Below, in pieces: positions 7,517 to 16,354 of a DNA stretch of 64,000 nt. The DNA comes from Salinisphaera sp. G21_0. GTDB lineage: Bacteria > Pseudomonadota > Gammaproteobacteria > Pseudomonadales > Endozoicomonadaceae. The stretch's first letter is position 1. Each line of letters starts with the position of its first letter. The position numbers were made by a program, and so were the translations under genes. Location: contig NZ_JAGHQW010000005.1 of NCBI RefSeq assembly GCF_017744115.1, positions 1 through 64,000 of the forward strand, given 5' to 3'. Under the pieces are notes generated by a model. The model saw nothing but the letters and a program-made list of their open reading frames with translations, searched no databases and was not told the DNA's origin.

Positions 7517-9122
7517 TTGAGCCATTTTCTGTGTCTTTCTGCTGGTATTGTTCGAGCCCCTGAATTGAAGCCTTTGCTTCAGGGAAGTGTTTGCCTGCAT
7601 CGGCCATGGAACCGATGGCCTGGTCTTCGTGAACCGGATGCTGTGCTTGGTTGGGGTATGAAAGCCAATACTGGCAAAACCAGCGCATTGGCCGAACGGC
7701 TGCAATTACCCTTCTGGCGGCTGGAAGATGGTTTTATCAGTTATCTTGGTCATCCGGCTTTGGGGGATCGTCGTTTTTCCCTGATCGTGGATAAAACCGG
7801 TATTTATTATGATGCCCGGCAGCCTTCTGATCTGGAAAATCTGCTTAATAACCCGCAATGGCTAACGCCGGAGCTGGAAGCCCGTAGCGTAAAGCTGATT
7901 GATACCATTTGCACTCACCATATCAGCAAGTACAACCATGAGCTGGTTGGTCAGTGGCAGGTGCCTGCTGATAGTACTGGCAAGCCCAAAGTTCTGGTGG
8001 TTGACCAGACCTTTGGTGATTGTTCTGTTTCTTGTGGGATGGCCAATGCAGAAACTTTTACTGCAATGTTGGTTGCTGCCTTGCAGGAGAACCCGGAAGC
8101 GGAAGTGTGGGTTAAGGTTCATCCGGATGTGGTGCTGGGTACCAAGCAGGGCTACTTCCCGTTTGAGCATGGCCATATAAAGGGCGTGACGGATACAAGG
8201 GTTAAGGTGCTGGCGGATAAGGTGAATGCCCAATCACTGTTCCCGCACTTTGACAAGGTATATGTGGTGACCTCCCAGCTCGGGTTTGAAGCGTTACTGC
8301 ATAACAAGCCGGTGGTCTGTTTTGGTGTGCCTTTCTACAGTGGTTGGGGGCTGACTGATGACCGGGGAGGGTGTGAGCGTCGCGTTCAGAAGCATTCACT
8401 GGCCAGTCTGTTTGCGGCGGCCTGTCTGCTATATACCCGGTATATTGACCCGGAAACCGGTGAGCCCTGTGAACTGGAAGATGTTGTCGAGCTGATTGCG
8501 CTTCAACGTCAGTATCAAAATCCTCAAGTTGATCGGCTCTACGCATTGGGCTTTAGCCTTTGGAAGCGAGCCTTTGTTAAAGAGTTTGCTGCCGGGCTGG
8601 CGGGTGAAGTGGTGTTTGTGCGTCATCATCGGGCGTTACAAAAGCGGTTAGCGAAGGATACCGGAAACAGCGGCCTGCTGGTTTGGGGGCGAAAGCCTTT
8701 ACCGGAAGTTGGTGGATCGGGTGGTGACGGACTGTGATATTTTTGATTGCATCAGCCAGTGTGATGAACTCCATGTGATGACTTCCCAGGCCGGTTTTGA
8801 GGCGCTGCTTCAGAATAAAACCGTGCATTGCTGGGGCATGCCGTTTTATGCCGGCTGGGGGTTGACCCATGATCATATGGCGGGGAGTACGATTGATCGT
8901 CGTCGGCAGCATTCCCGCAATCTGGCGGAACTGGTGTATCTGGCCTTGTGTGAATATCCACGTTATGTGCACTGGCAGACCCGACGGTTCACAACGCCGG
9001 AGCGGGTGGTAAAGGCGCTGGCTCGACAACGGGTTCTGGCTGGTAAACAAGTGATGGATAAGGGCTGGCTTGGGCGAAAATGCCGAAAAGTGCAGTTTTT
9101 GCTGGAAGCGATCCGTAGCTGA
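7517..9122 (+). pseudogene. kpsC: Capsule beta-Kdo transferase KpsC, internally deleted and frameshifted
   Basis: KpsC builds the poly-Kdo linker on lyso-phosphatidylglycerol for group 2 capsules and normally has two tandem glycosyltransferase modules (about 650-700 residues). Here the first module is complete: EPDAVLGWGMKA, LEDGFISYLG, VDKTGIYYDARQPSDLENLL and TSQLGFEALLHNKPVVCFG. The second starts at about 8610 (LLVWGRKP) but jumps directly to its last third, VDRVVTDCDIFDCISQCDEL, in another frame at about 8709. About 250 residues, including the second RxEDGF block, are missing. The translated product would end at 8737 with a scrambled tail. The isolated first module might still fold, but processive linker synthesis should be lost. 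Confidence 0.88.
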
Positions 9123-9131
9123 GGGATGTTA

Positions 9132-10405
9132 ATGCAAATAGCATCGGTACTCTTTCTTCAGGGGCCTCTGGGGCCATTTTTCCGTGAGCTGGCCCGGGAG
9201 TTTTCTGACCATGGGTATATCACACACAAGATTAATTTTAATGGTGGCGACCGTTTATACAGCGGTGCTGACCACTGTGTTGATTACATCGACACTTTAG
9301 AACAGTGGCCAGAGTTTCTGGAAAGCTATCTGCTGGAACATCAGATTCAGACTGTTTTTCTGATGGGGGATTGCCGCCTGTACCACCGGCTGGCCAAACC
9401 AGTCTGCGAACGTATGAATGTGCGGTTTATGGTCTTTGAGGAAGGATACCTTCGGCCAGACACCATTACCCTGGAACGTGGCGGGGTTAATGACCTGTCG
9501 AGCCTGGATTTTTCCCTAATGGGCCTGGCTTCGGCTTCCAGCCAACGACTGAATGCTGAAATAGCCATGCCACCATCCATGGGGCAGCGGGTGAGGTATG
9601 CAGCATTCTATTACTGGGCTGCCTGGTTCCAGCGTCAGCGGTTTGTTAACTACCAGCATCACCGGGCTTTTTCTCCGGTTGTGGAAGGTGCGAAATGGAT
9701 TCGAGGGTTTGGTCGTAAATGTCTGAGCAAGTGGCGTGACCAGCGAATTCACCAGACGTTAACCGGAAAGCTGAGTGGCCGTTTCTTTTTGGTGGCCCTA
9801 CAGGTTCATGATGACTCTCAGATGCTTTACCACTCGGATTATCCCTCTGTTGAGTCCTTTATCGAAGAGGTGATCGCCTCTTTGCAGGCCATGCCGACCA
9901 CAGGGACTTTCTGGTGTTAAAGCATCATCCGATGGACCGGGGATACACTGATTACCAACAGCTGATTCAACAGCTGGCACTGCGCTATGGTGCGGTTGGG
10001 CGAATCATCTATTGCCATGATGTTCCATTGCCTGTGTTGTATCACCATGCTCTGGGAGTGGTTACGGTTAACAGTACGGTGGGGATCTCAGCATTACTCC
10101 ATGACCTGCCGGTAAAAGTAACCGGCCGGGCGTTTTATGATATTCGCCATCTGACTTCGCAATGTTCTCTGGATCAGTTCTGGAAGGCTCCGGAGCCGGT
10201 GCATTCGGAGTTGTTTAACCGTTTGCATTCACTGATTTTCCGGGAGAGCCAGATTAATGGCAGCTTCTTTAATGAGCTGCCTCTGACCTGCCAGAATACC
10301 CGGCTTTTTTATGAACAGAAGTTTGCGTCAGTCTCTGCGGCAGAGATCGTTAATGTGGCAGAACTGGTGCAAGTGGTGGCAAATGAAGAGCTAGCGGTTG
10401 CCTAG
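9132..10405 (+). pseudogene. kpsS: Capsule beta-Kdo transferase KpsS, frameshifted
   Basis: KpsS adds the first Kdo to the capsule lipid acceptor. The first reading frame (ending 9920) has the family opening VLFLQGPLGPFFREL, then FEEGYLRPDTITLE; the second (to 10405) resumes with VLKHHPMDRGYTDY and STVGISALLHDLPVKV. The two frames join within about 9880-9910, where a single-base indel would restore one reading frame of about 420 codons, the usual KpsS length. The ATG at 9132 has AGGG seven bases upstream and is preferred over the ATG at 9126. Together with the broken kpsC this suggests loss of this capsule type, unless the frameshift is a sequencing error. Confidence 0.85.
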
Positions 10406-10565
10406 CCGCTTTTTATTCTCTTTAAGAATTTTAATTACCTGAAAGACTTCAAAACGATCTATTAATATCGCCATTTGGATTTAAAACTCCGTCAATACTG
10501 ATGAATATCGCATGAGCAGTGCCGTACAGCGATACCCTTGAATTTATCAGTAAGGAGTTGCATCA

Positions 10566-11162
10566 ATGGAGAAAGGAGCTCTCCGCGGCATTGTCCTGGC
10601 GATGGCAATCACCCCCGCTTTATCCCCCGCCTATGACCTCACCCCTGATGGTGCCTCTGTTGGTTACGGTCACTACCTCGAAAACAAAGCCGAACTGGAT
10701 GATTACCGGGCCAGCGTGCGCTGGGACTGGAACAAGGCCTGGCTGGAAGATTCTGATACCTGGCGTTTAACCGGTTACTCTGATCTGGCCATCAATTTCT
10801 GGATCAGTCGCCTCGGGCCGGAAGATCAGCCCAGCCCGGATGGGGCGGCTAATGTTTATGCCATCAGCTTTTCTCCGGTCTTTCGCCTGGAACATAACAC
10901 ATCAGACTCAATGCGCCTGTTTGTGGATGCCGGTGTGGGCCTCAGTTACCAATCAAAAAAAGATATCGAGAAAAAACTGAAGTCTCCCATCAATATGGGC
11001 GGCCATACCCAGTTTGAAATCCGTACCATGATTGGTTCCCGCTTTGGCGGTCAGATGCAGTACGAGGTATCTGCCGGGTGGTTCCACTACTCCAATGCCA
11101 ACCTCCACGACCAGAATGAAGCACTGGATTTTGGTGTGATTCAGTTTGGATATTGGTGGTGA
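10566..11162 (+). CDS. pagL: Lipid A 3-O-deacylase PagL
   Basis: The 198-residue outer-membrane enzyme removes the 3-linked acyl chain from lipid A. An N-terminal signal peptide (about residues 1-22) precedes barrel strands. The catalytic motif GWFHYSNANL, supplying the His and Ser of the PagL triad, lies at about residues 171-180, and an acidic residue follows in NEALDFG as the likely third member. The protein ends in the aromatic FGYWW, typical of a barrel terminus. AAGGAG lies ten bases before the ATG. It sits just after the broken capsule genes, forming a surface-modification locus. It appears intact. Confidence 0.88.
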   Translation: MEKGALRGIVLAMAITPALSPAYDLTPDGASVGYGHYLENKAELDDYRASVRWDWNKAWLEDSDTWRLTGYSDLAINFWISRLGPEDQPSPDGAANVYAISFSPVFRLEHNTSDSMRLFVDAGVGLSYQSKKDIEKKLKSPINMGGHTQFEIRTMIGSRFGGQMQYEVSAGWFHYSNANLHDQNEALDFGVIQFGYWW

Positions 11163-11170
11163 GAATATAG

Positions 11171-11380
11171 CCCGGATATTTCATAAACATGCTCCCGTTC
11201 TCGCTTGTCCTTTGCCGCTCTAAGGGAGTTTTGTTCAGTCGACCGTACTCCCCGGTACGGCGCTCCCTCACAAAATCCCTTAGAGCGACAAAGTCCTCGG
11301 CTTTGGCATCCTGCGTCGCCCTACCTCCCACATCCATGTGGTCGTGCGCGAGATTCGGGGCAGTTTATGAAATATCCGGG
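11171..11380. mobile_element. MITE-like element, copy 1 (CCCGG ends)
   Basis: The element is bounded by perfect 18-base inverted repeats, CCCGGATATTTCATAAAC at 11171-11188 and its complement at 11363-11380. It is flanked on both sides by ATAG (11167-11170 and 11381-11384), a 4-bp target duplication. The interior is an imperfect palindrome centred near 11255: GCTCTAAGGGAGTTTTG faces CAAAATCCCTTAGAGC. It has no coding capacity, so it must be moved by a transposase in trans. It lies between pagL and the XRE remnant. Copy 2 is at 14994-15155. Confidence 0.85.
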
Positions 11381-11606
11381 ATAGGAAAACAGATAATCCC
11401 AGTCAAAAAAGTCCCTTATTTTTACCCCCAATACCCTGGCCAGTTTTTCTATACTGGCCAGAGTCAGATTCTTCTCGCCTCGTTCAATATCGCCAATATA
11501 GGTACGATTGAGCCCTTGCACGGTGAGATAGCTTCTCCTGCGTGAGGCATTGCTCCTGTCTGAGTTCCCGTTGACGATTTCCAAATGCTTTTTGAACGGT
11601 GTCCAA
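11381..11606 (-). pseudogene. XRE-family helix-turn-helix regulator, frameshifted and truncated
   Basis: In one frame the reverse strand encodes VQKAFGNRQRELRQEQCLTQ followed by EKLSHRA, and in the next frame GLNRTYIGDIERGEKNLTLA followed by SIEKLARVLGV. Together these form one classic XRE DNA-binding domain. One extra A in the CGTGCAAGGGCTC stretch (about 11518-11530) causes the shift. The likely start is TTG at 11606, with AAGGA upstream. The coding sequence then runs into the MITE at 11380. It cannot make a functional regulator. Confidence 0.7.
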
Positions 11607-11814
11607 ACTTCGTATCCTTATGGATAACTAATTGCCAACTTATTGTATCTTTCCAGATTGTCATTTAATGGTTTATGTTCTGGGGATTCTGGGCAACGTG
11701 AAGGTATGTAGTTACCTTATTGGTAAACCGACAACAAAACATACCCCGGCATCAATACACTTCGTATTGTTTCGCCGGGTTCTTTTTAATATACCTTTGA
11801 ACTATCCCTTTGAA

Positions 11815-12696
11815 TTACGGCAGCTTCAGATCCGTTGCTGTACCACTTTGCAAATAGGATTTTACCTCTTGATAGTGGGGCTGAATCTCCGCGCTGTTGA
11901 GTTCTCCCAGCCAGAATGTCCAGGTCAGTTTTTTTGCACTACCATCTATAGCCTGGACTGCTCTGAGACCAAAATAGAGCGGTTGGCTATCCTTGTCTGC
12001 ATCAGTGCCGGTCATGATGTAAGAAGCTCCTACTAAATTATCGGGCATACTTCCATGTGACAATGGGAGATCTTTCAGGCATTTGTTCTGTTCTTTGGCC
12101 AGTTCTTTATGATAAGTTGCCTGCTGATTGGTGTCTCTGATCTGCATACCGCTCTTAGGGTAGGCTATATACAGGGTCACTTTTTCAGGGTCGGATTTGG
12201 CCAGGTTCCTGACGGTGACAGTTCTGTCGCTAATGGTTTTCGCCCGTGCACTGTCACCTTGCATTTGTTTGGACATGGCTTCAGGGGGGGCTGTATTCTC
12301 GGGAGTAACCAGCGGGGTTGCAGGGGTTTTCGTATGAAATAATACCATCACCCTGGTGACAGATCTTTCTTCCATTAGCTTTAAGAGTGTCTGTTCGAAA
12401 ATGGTTTGCATGCCTACGCCAATGGGGCGTAATTTTTTGTCATTATCTGAAAGTTGGATTACTTTAGCTTTTGAAATCTCTTGAAAGCGCTTTAATATCT
12501 CTGACTTGATTGTCTGGTCATTCTTATCTGAATCGGACAATGGCTCGTAAGCGCGATGTTGGTCTTTAAATCTGGCTTGCAGATTGGCCTGAAGGGGGGG
12601 AATCACTTTTTTAAACCTCTCGCCGTGAGTGCAGCCAGTCAAAACAAATACAAGAGTACTGAGGGTCAATGCTTTTAGGGCATTAGAAAGTTCCAT
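11815..12696 (-). CDS. Putative lipoprotein of unknown function
   Basis: The 293-residue protein has a lipoprotein signal peptide ending in FVLTGC (Cys at about residue 22), so it should be lipid-anchored after export. The mature part is hydrophilic, with a helix- and Lys-rich first half. The C-terminal half contains YIMTGTDADKDSQPLYFGLR and KKLTWTFWLGEL, suggestive of a beta-sandwich. The residue after the lipid-modified Cys is Thr, not Asp, which favours sorting to the outer membrane. I recognise no family. It stands alone, with noncoding DNA on both sides. Confidence 0.7.
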   Translation of the reverse strand: MELSNALKALTLSTLVFVLTGCTHGERFKKVIPPLQANLQARFKDQHRAYEPLSDSDKNDQTIKSEILKRFQEISKAKVIQLSDNDKKLRPIGVGMQTIFEQTLLKLMEERSVTRVMVLFHTKTPATPLVTPENTAPPEAMSKQMQGDSARAKTISDRTVTVRNLAKSDPEKVTLYIAYPKSGMQIRDTNQQATYHKELAKEQNKCLKDLPLSHGSMPDNLVGASYIMTGTDADKDSQPLYFGLRAVQAIDGSAKKLTWTFWLGELNSAEIQPHYQEVKSYLQSGTATDLKLP

Positions 12697-13154
12697 GTTT
12701 TTATCGAGCAGGCTGATTTTTGATGAATTGGAGTGATAAAAATAGAACAGGATTTGGATATTTCAATCTTTGGCTGACAGTTTGGGCAACATTTTTGGGA
12801 ATCAATGTGCTTAGTCCTCCTGTGATGGTACGCCTGATCATGGATGTGACCTGGAATCTACATGAAAACGTCATTACGTCGATCTGGCTAAAGTAGCATG
12901 CTCTTCCAACTAAAGCGGGGGCTTCTGAATTAACAGGCTACGGCCAGTTTATAACAATTTGACTTACACAGAAGCCTCATGGCCCGTCCGGTTTTAAATT
13001 TCAAATTCCCGAACAGCCTACAGATGTCGGGAGGCTCACGCTGATAATGCTGAAAAACTTGAAAAACCACAGCTTCTTAAAATCTGAAATTAAGCATGAA
13101 CATATCTGATTTTTTTGTTGTCTTTAACTGTCCAAGTTTGAGAAGTATAAGGTT
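12697..13154. other. Noncoding stretch
   Basis: No convincing gene or RNA is visible in these 458 bases. A short frame from the ATG near 12979 stops after about 25 codons. The last 80 bases are AT-rich and probably hold the promoter of the gene at 13155. Confidence 0.5.
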
Positions 13155-14327
13155 ATGCTTATGATTTCATCCTCCTCTTCTCCAGTATCTTCTCCTGTTA
13201 CTGCTGCTGATCAACCACCGTCTTATGAAGAAACAATGGCACAAAAGGCTGTATCAGGGAGTCACGATGTTCAATCTGCTTCTTCTGATGCAACGGTAAG
13301 TTTAAAATTTCAAACTACAGTTCCGATTCTGTCGGAAACTTCCCAAAAGGCAAATGCAAATGTTGACACGCATAAAGTCAGTGCCGTTGCAATCAATAGT
13401 GCAAATTCACTCAAATCCCTGAAAAGGCCATCCACCGATAACTCAGTCCTCGAGCCTCCCTCCCGGGAAGCGTTAAAAACAGCGGCATCTACTTTTATTG
13501 CAAACAGTGCCAATATTGCAAACAGTGCCAAAAGAGGGTATTGCCCTGGTGATCCGCAGACTCACGGTGCTGCGGCTAGACCTTTAGATTTGTATTCCGT
13601 ATCTCATTCTGATGATTCGGAAGAACAGAAAAATATGTCAAAATTGGCTTTATGTGAACTTGTTCAGAATAATGTTGAGGGTTTCAATATAATATTTCCT
13701 TATGTAGCTGTTCCCGGTTGCGGTCGTTTAAATCCAGTAAGATTTCTAAATGTTATGCTCTGTTTATGCGAAAGTGCTTATCAAGACGCTTTTCCAAAAA
13801 CAGTTATCAGTATTGGTTCGGGGCAAGCATTCCTTGAAAAATGTTTTGGTTTGATGGGTGGAGTTAATGTTAAATGCTATGATCGTGAACCATTAACTCG
13901 ATTTTTACCTGTTGAACAAGCTGAGTTCCCAAAAGATATTAACAAGTGCCTGCCTGAGGATTGCAGTAGTTGTTTATTGGTTTCAGCATATCCCCAAGGG
14001 TATTTAGGCCCTGTGCTCGCGGAATTTATTCGACGTGGAGGGGAAATGCTCTGCACCACTGTTGAGGGTGGTTTGTTTTGTAGTATGCATGAAGGGTATG
14101 AAGATAATCCGGACATTCTCAGGGACGGGATTAAAGAGTTAAGGAGAAAGAATGGAGAGTTCTTTCAGGTGCAATTAAATGACTACAGTTTAATGGGGTC
14201 GCCATCATTTATCCAATTTTACAATTGGCCATCAAGCGTTAAGCAGTTGATGTTTGATTCTCAGAGGTTAAAGGGTTTGTGTTCCGATATCGAATTTCCA
14301 AGAATCCTAACATCAAGTTCACGTTAA
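13155..14327 (+). CDS. Candidate effector with a PPxY motif and a methyltransferase-like domain
   Basis: The 390-residue protein has a disordered Ser/Thr/Ala-rich N-terminal half with a PPxY motif (QPPSYEE, residues 20-26) and a short IANSA repeat at about residues 115-126. The C-terminal half looks like a Rossmann methyltransferase: SIGSGQAFLEK (about 219-229) resembles the glycine-rich SAM loop, VKCYDREP (about 239-246) ends the second strand with an acidic residue, and VSAYPQGY could be motif IV. There is no signal peptide. PPxY motifs bind WW domains of eukaryotic Nedd4-type ligases, so the arrangement suggests action in a host cell; that is inference. ATG codons at 13155 and 13161 are both possible; AAGG favours 13161. 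Confidence 0.65.
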   Translation: MLMISSSSSPVSSPVTAADQPPSYEETMAQKAVSGSHDVQSASSDATVSLKFQTTVPILSETSQKANANVDTHKVSAVAINSANSLKSLKRPSTDNSVLEPPSREALKTAASTFIANSANIANSAKRGYCPGDPQTHGAAARPLDLYSVSHSDDSEEQKNMSKLALCELVQNNVEGFNIIFPYVAVPGCGRLNPVRFLNVMLCLCESAYQDAFPKTVISIGSGQAFLEKCFGLMGGVNVKCYDREPLTRFLPVEQAEFPKDINKCLPEDCSSCLLVSAYPQGYLGPVLAEFIRRGGEMLCTTVEGGLFCSMHEGYEDNPDILRDGIKELRRKNGEFFQVQLNDYSLMGSPSFIQFYNWPSSVKQLMFDSQRLKGLCSDIEFPRILTSSSR

Positions 14328-14338
14328 AGGAATTAATT

Positions 14339-14887
14339 ATGCAAAATATCAATTCTGGAACCACGCCATCGCAATCACAGGGTATGTTACCCATAAACTC
14401 AGAAAGGACAAATATAAATGACATGAAGAGAGAATTAATGGGTTTTGTTAGACCTCTGCTTTCTTTGAATACACGTGTGTGCGGGTTGTCAATGTCTGGC
14501 AACAACAGGGGGCAACTTCAGTTCGTTGTTATAGCTGATTACGATTGCAGCCAAAGGCAGCAGTTGCTCGCCGACTTGGAACTCTTCCTACAGAATAATA
14601 TTCCGGAGAGGTTGCGCACTGAATTTAAACTCAATATCAGATACATCAGCCTATCGAAGCTCTGTAGGCAGGCTTTTCTCATGGCGTCGGGTATGTCAGG
14701 GATTCTCGGTAAGTTGTACCAAATCGCCCTGTACCAGCTCGTTTGCAATGCAGGGTTCCGAAAGGCAGCTGATGCCAATGGAGCTCACCATGCGCCTGAT
14801 CGCCCCAGTCTGGTTAAGCTCCATCTTCAGATGTCTTTGTCGAAAATACTGACCAATATGAAGCTCAAAAAGCATAGGGGTGCCTGA
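14339..14887 (+). CDS. Unknown protein, probably 3'-truncated by rearrangement
   Basis: The start at 14339 has AAGGA eight bases upstream and lies 11 bases after the preceding stop, so the two genes are probably co-transcribed. The first 115 residues read as a real protein: KRELMGFVRPLLSLNTRVCG, then QLQFVVIADYDCSQRQQLLA and LRTEFKLNIRYISLSKLCRQ. That pattern (helix, strand pair, helix, strand) recalls a nucleotidyltransferase-like fold, but no catalytic motif is sure. After about 14690 the frame is antisense to a LysR fragment, so the last 65 residues are probably not original. The total is 182 residues. Confidence 0.5.
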   Translation: MQNINSGTTPSQSQGMLPINSERTNINDMKRELMGFVRPLLSLNTRVCGLSMSGNNRGQLQFVVIADYDCSQRQQLLADLELFLQNNIPERLRTEFKLNIRYISLSKLCRQAFLMASGMSGILGKLYQIALYQLVCNAGFRKAADANGAHHAPDRPSLVKLHLQMSLSKILTNMKLKKHRGA

Positions 14888-14950
14888 TCGGGGCTCCCGT
14901 AATATCCATTCAGTCTGCTCAAGGCTCTTAATGTTTACCATTTTGTGTTT
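14691..14950 (-). pseudogene. LysR-family regulator fragment
   Basis: The reverse frame encodes TEWILREPRSGTPMLFE and then SSIGISCLSEPCIANELVQG, the effector-binding domain blocks W-I-x-R-E-x-G-S-G-T-R and G-I-x-x-L-x-x-x-x-x-x-x-E-L of LysR regulators. The winged-helix N-terminus and the domain end are absent. It is an isolated piece lying antisense to the 3' part of the gene at 14339. Confidence 0.7.
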
Positions 14951-14993
14951 TGCCAGGGTGGTGCTACTGCAAAAAAGTATAAGTAAAACTTAA

Positions 14994-15155
14994 CCCGGAT
15001 ATTTCATAAACATGCCCCCGCTCTCGCTTGTCCTTTGCCGCTCTAAGGGAGTTTTGCTCAGTCGACCGTACTCCCCGGTACGGCGCTCCTTCACAAAATC
15101 CCTCAGAGCGACAAAGTCCCGCGCGAGATTCGGGGCAGTTTATGGCATATCCGGG
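14994..15155. mobile_element. MITE-like element, copy 2 (CCCGG ends)
   Basis: It begins CCCGGATATTTCATAAAC, identical to copy 1, and ends GTTTATGGCATATCCGGG, with two changes in the repeat. It is flanked by TTAA on both sides (14990-14993 and 15156-15159), again a 4-bp target duplication. The interior is the same palindrome as copy 1 but lacks about 48 bases of its right part. It is noncoding. Confidence 0.85.
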
Positions 15156-15235
15156 TTAATCTCACTATCCATAAGTTTGACTTTCCTTATTTTTTGTTGG
15201 GTTATATCTTTATTCCAACTGGTTTCTGGAGATGA

Positions 15236-16234
15236 GTGCAAGTGGCAGTTGTTAGTCAGTTAAAGGATGGCTTGCCAATGCGTAAAATGGCTTTGAGTGT
15301 CCGTTTCAGGAATGTACCGACTCCGCTGGGAGGTCTGGCTTTGGGTATTGCCAGTCTGGGAGCTGTCTGGGCTCTGGTGTTGCCTGACTTCGCCGGGTGG
15401 TTCAAGTTGTCTTCGGCGCTGGTGGCCAGCCTGCTGGTTTTGGCCATTATTCTGAAATTTGTGAGCAATCCCGATTTGTTTCGGGAGGATCTGGCTCACC
15501 CTGTAGTGAGCAGCGTGATGCCAACCTGTGCCATGGCCAGCATGGTCATTGCGCAATCTTTGTTGATGGTAGCGCCTGCTTTTGCCAGAGGACTCTGGCT
15601 GTTGGCTGTTATTGCTCATCTGCTTTTGTTTATCAGTTTTACGGCTCACAGATTCATTGATTTTCATTTGCACCAAATGGTTCCAAGCTGGTTTGTGCCG
15701 CCCGTTGGCATTATTGTCGCGGCAGTGACCAGCAAGGGTATGGGGCATGAGGAACTTGTCTTTACGTTGTTTGTTTTTGGACTATGCTGCTACTTTATAA
15801 AGCTGCCATTGATGTTGTATCGTTTGATTTTCAGAGAGAAAATTCCTGATGCTGCACTGCCCACGTTTGCCATTATGGCGGCACCGGCGAGCCTTTCTCT
15901 GGCGGGCTACCTGTCGATAACTGACCAGCCGAATTACTTACTGGTTGCGGTCCTGCTGCCATTGGCTATTTTTATGACGAGTCTGGTCTATGTTGCGTTT
16001 GTTCGCTTACTGCGTCTGCCGTTTTCGCCAGGATATGCTGCTTTCACATTTCCGATGGTAATTGGGGCTACAGCGTTGTTTAAGCTGGCAGATATACTTC
16101 ATCAACAGGGCTATCAAAAAGTTTGTGATGTTATTAACAGTCTGGCCGGTTTTGAACTTTTGGTGGCGACGGTGATCGTACTTTATGTTGCCCTCCGCTA
16201 TCTCTGGTATTACTTCTCACCTCGCCATCCCTGA
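15236..16234 (+). CDS. TDT-family transporter (TehA-like)
   Basis: The protein has about ten hydrophobic segments and the family opening RNVPTPLGGLALGIASLG, followed by HRFIDFHLHQMVPSWFVPP and SPGYAAFTFPMVIGATA. These are hallmark blocks of the tellurite-resistance/dicarboxylate transporter family, whose members are anion channels or exporters in the inner membrane. The substrate cannot be read from the sequence. The start may be GTG at 15236 (332 residues) or ATG at 15278, which begins at MRKMALSVRFRN; the latter is nearer the usual family length. It is transcribed in the same direction as the antiporter gene 120 bases downstream. Confidence 0.85.
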   Translation: MQVAVVSQLKDGLPMRKMALSVRFRNVPTPLGGLALGIASLGAVWALVLPDFAGWFKLSSALVASLLVLAIILKFVSNPDLFREDLAHPVVSSVMPTCAMASMVIAQSLLMVAPAFARGLWLLAVIAHLLLFISFTAHRFIDFHLHQMVPSWFVPPVGIIVAAVTSKGMGHEELVFTLFVFGLCCYFIKLPLMLYRLIFREKIPDAALPTFAIMAAPASLSLAGYLSITDQPNYLLVAVLLPLAIFMTSLVYVAFVRLLRLPFSPGYAAFTFPMVIGATALFKLADILHQQGYQKVCDVINSLAGFELLVATVIVLYVALRYLWYYFSPRHP

Positions 16235-16354
16235 TGTATGTCGAGATATGGACTGACCGGTCAATATGGCCATGGGTAAATTGTACCCATGGCCTGAAAT
16301 GCCGAGCTTATGATCCCTCTTCATTTCGGCATTTATTTATTAACGGAACAGGAA

